A program made the position numbers and the translations under genes. A stretch of 5,770 nt of DNA, from the NCBI GenBank assembly GCA_030669485.1, contig DAOVDL010000042.1:1-5770 (forward strand), given 5' to 3'. Source of the stretch: Candidatus Bathyarchaeota archaeon. Its GTDB lineage: Archaea > Thermoproteota > Bathyarchaeia > Hecatellales > Hecatellaceae. Within the stretch, counting starts at the first letter, position 1. Each line of letters begins with the position of its first letter. Positions 5,294-5,770 of this stretch are shown here, in pieces. The notes beneath the pieces are model-generated. The model had not been told where the DNA came from. It saw nothing but the letters and a program-made list of their open reading frames with translations, and ran no database searches.

Positions 5294-5770
5294 ATGAGGA
5301 TTATAGTAATCTCCGATACACACTGCCAAACGCTTGATGAGCTGCCGCCAACAATTTTAGATGAGTTCAGTGAGGCAGATCTGATAATTCATGCAGGCGA
5401 CTACACTGGGAAGAGGCTTCTGGATGAACTGCGGAAACTGAAATTTAGAGGGGTCTACGGCAACATGGATCCCCCTGAAATCTGGAGGGTGCTGCCTGAG
5501 AAGGAGATCATTGAGGTGGCTGGCTTCAAGATCGGTTTAACCCATCCCCCAGAGGGGGGTGCACCACTCGGGCTGGATGGGAAACTTAGACGAAAGCTTG
5601 GAGATGTGAACGTAATTATCTACGGTCACACGCATAGACCGAGAAACGAAAAAGCCGGTAACATCCTATACTTCAACCCCGGCAGTCTAACGGGAAAATT
5701 TCCAGCAATCCATCGATCCTATGGGATCCTCAAGATAGACAGGGAGATAAAAGGAGAAATAATGAAGGTA
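5294..5770 (+). CDS. MJ0936/YfcE-type metallophosphoesterase, 3' end cut by window edge
   Basis: This is a small calcineurin-like phosphoesterase that hydrolyses phosphodiesters or phosphomonoesters with two metal ions. Relatives such as MJ0936 and YfcE cleave model diesters, and their cellular substrate is not settled. The visible 159 residues carry all expected metal-binding motifs: D8-T-H10, HAGD (D36), GNMD (N57), LTH (H84) and GHTH (H112, H114), followed by FNPGS (127-131). The family is about 165-180 residues, so only a few C-terminal residues should be missing. There is no signal peptide, so it is cytosolic. ATG at 5294 begins the first beta strand MRIIVISDTH directly and has a good ribosome-binding site. 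It lies 112 nt after the coiled-coil gene with a likely terminator between, so the two need not be co-expressed. Confidence 0.93.
   Translation, partial: MRIIVISDTHCQTLDELPPTILDEFSEADLIIHAGDYTGKRLLDELRKLKFRGVYGNMDPPEIWRVLPEKEIIEVAGFKIGLTHPPEGGAPLGLDGKLRRKLGDVNVIIYGHTHRPRNEKAGNILYFNPGSLTGKFPAIHRSYGILKIDREIKGEIMKV

Overview
The window looks archaeal, of roughly balanced base composition. It holds five protein genes, no RNA gene, and no mobile element or CRISPR array. The archaeal call rests on an O-phosphoseryl-tRNA synthetase, a flavodoxin-less Taw1/TYW1 wyosine enzyme, a Trax-like translin protein, TATA-type promoter elements and GGTGA ribosome-binding sites. The lineage cannot be fixed from sequence alone. 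The divergent synthetase suggests a group outside the class I methanogens, for example a TACK/Bathyarchaeota-like lineage (inference).

Left half (1-3063, minus strand): a tight three-gene cluster read right to left. It runs taw1 (radical SAM 4-demethylwyosine synthase), a translin/Trax family RNA nuclease overlapping it by 4 nt, and sepS (phosphoseryl-tRNA synthetase) 22 nt further on, cut by the window edge at its C-terminus. All three families act on tRNA or small RNA, so the operon looks like a tRNA-metabolism unit. It joins position-37 modification, possible RNA fragment processing, and the first step of tRNA-dependent cysteine synthesis.

Centre (3064-3231): a 168-bp divergent promoter region. 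It has a TATA-like box for each direction, two short inverted repeats that could be operators, and a GC-rich hairpin between them.

Right half (3232-5770, plus strand): first a 649-residue cytosolic protein with no recognised enzymatic domain. It is a lysine-rich then mixed-charge coiled coil interrupted about every 30 residues by a Ser/Met-Val/Thr-Pro-Lys motif, ending in a Glu/Pro/Lys repeat tail. It is followed by a hairpin-plus-T-run terminator and then by an MJ0936/YfcE-type metallophosphoesterase that runs off the window. The coiled-coil protein is the least explained object here. The most informative functional details are the altered phosphate-binding position in the synthetase and the conserved Trax-type acidic residues in the translin protein.
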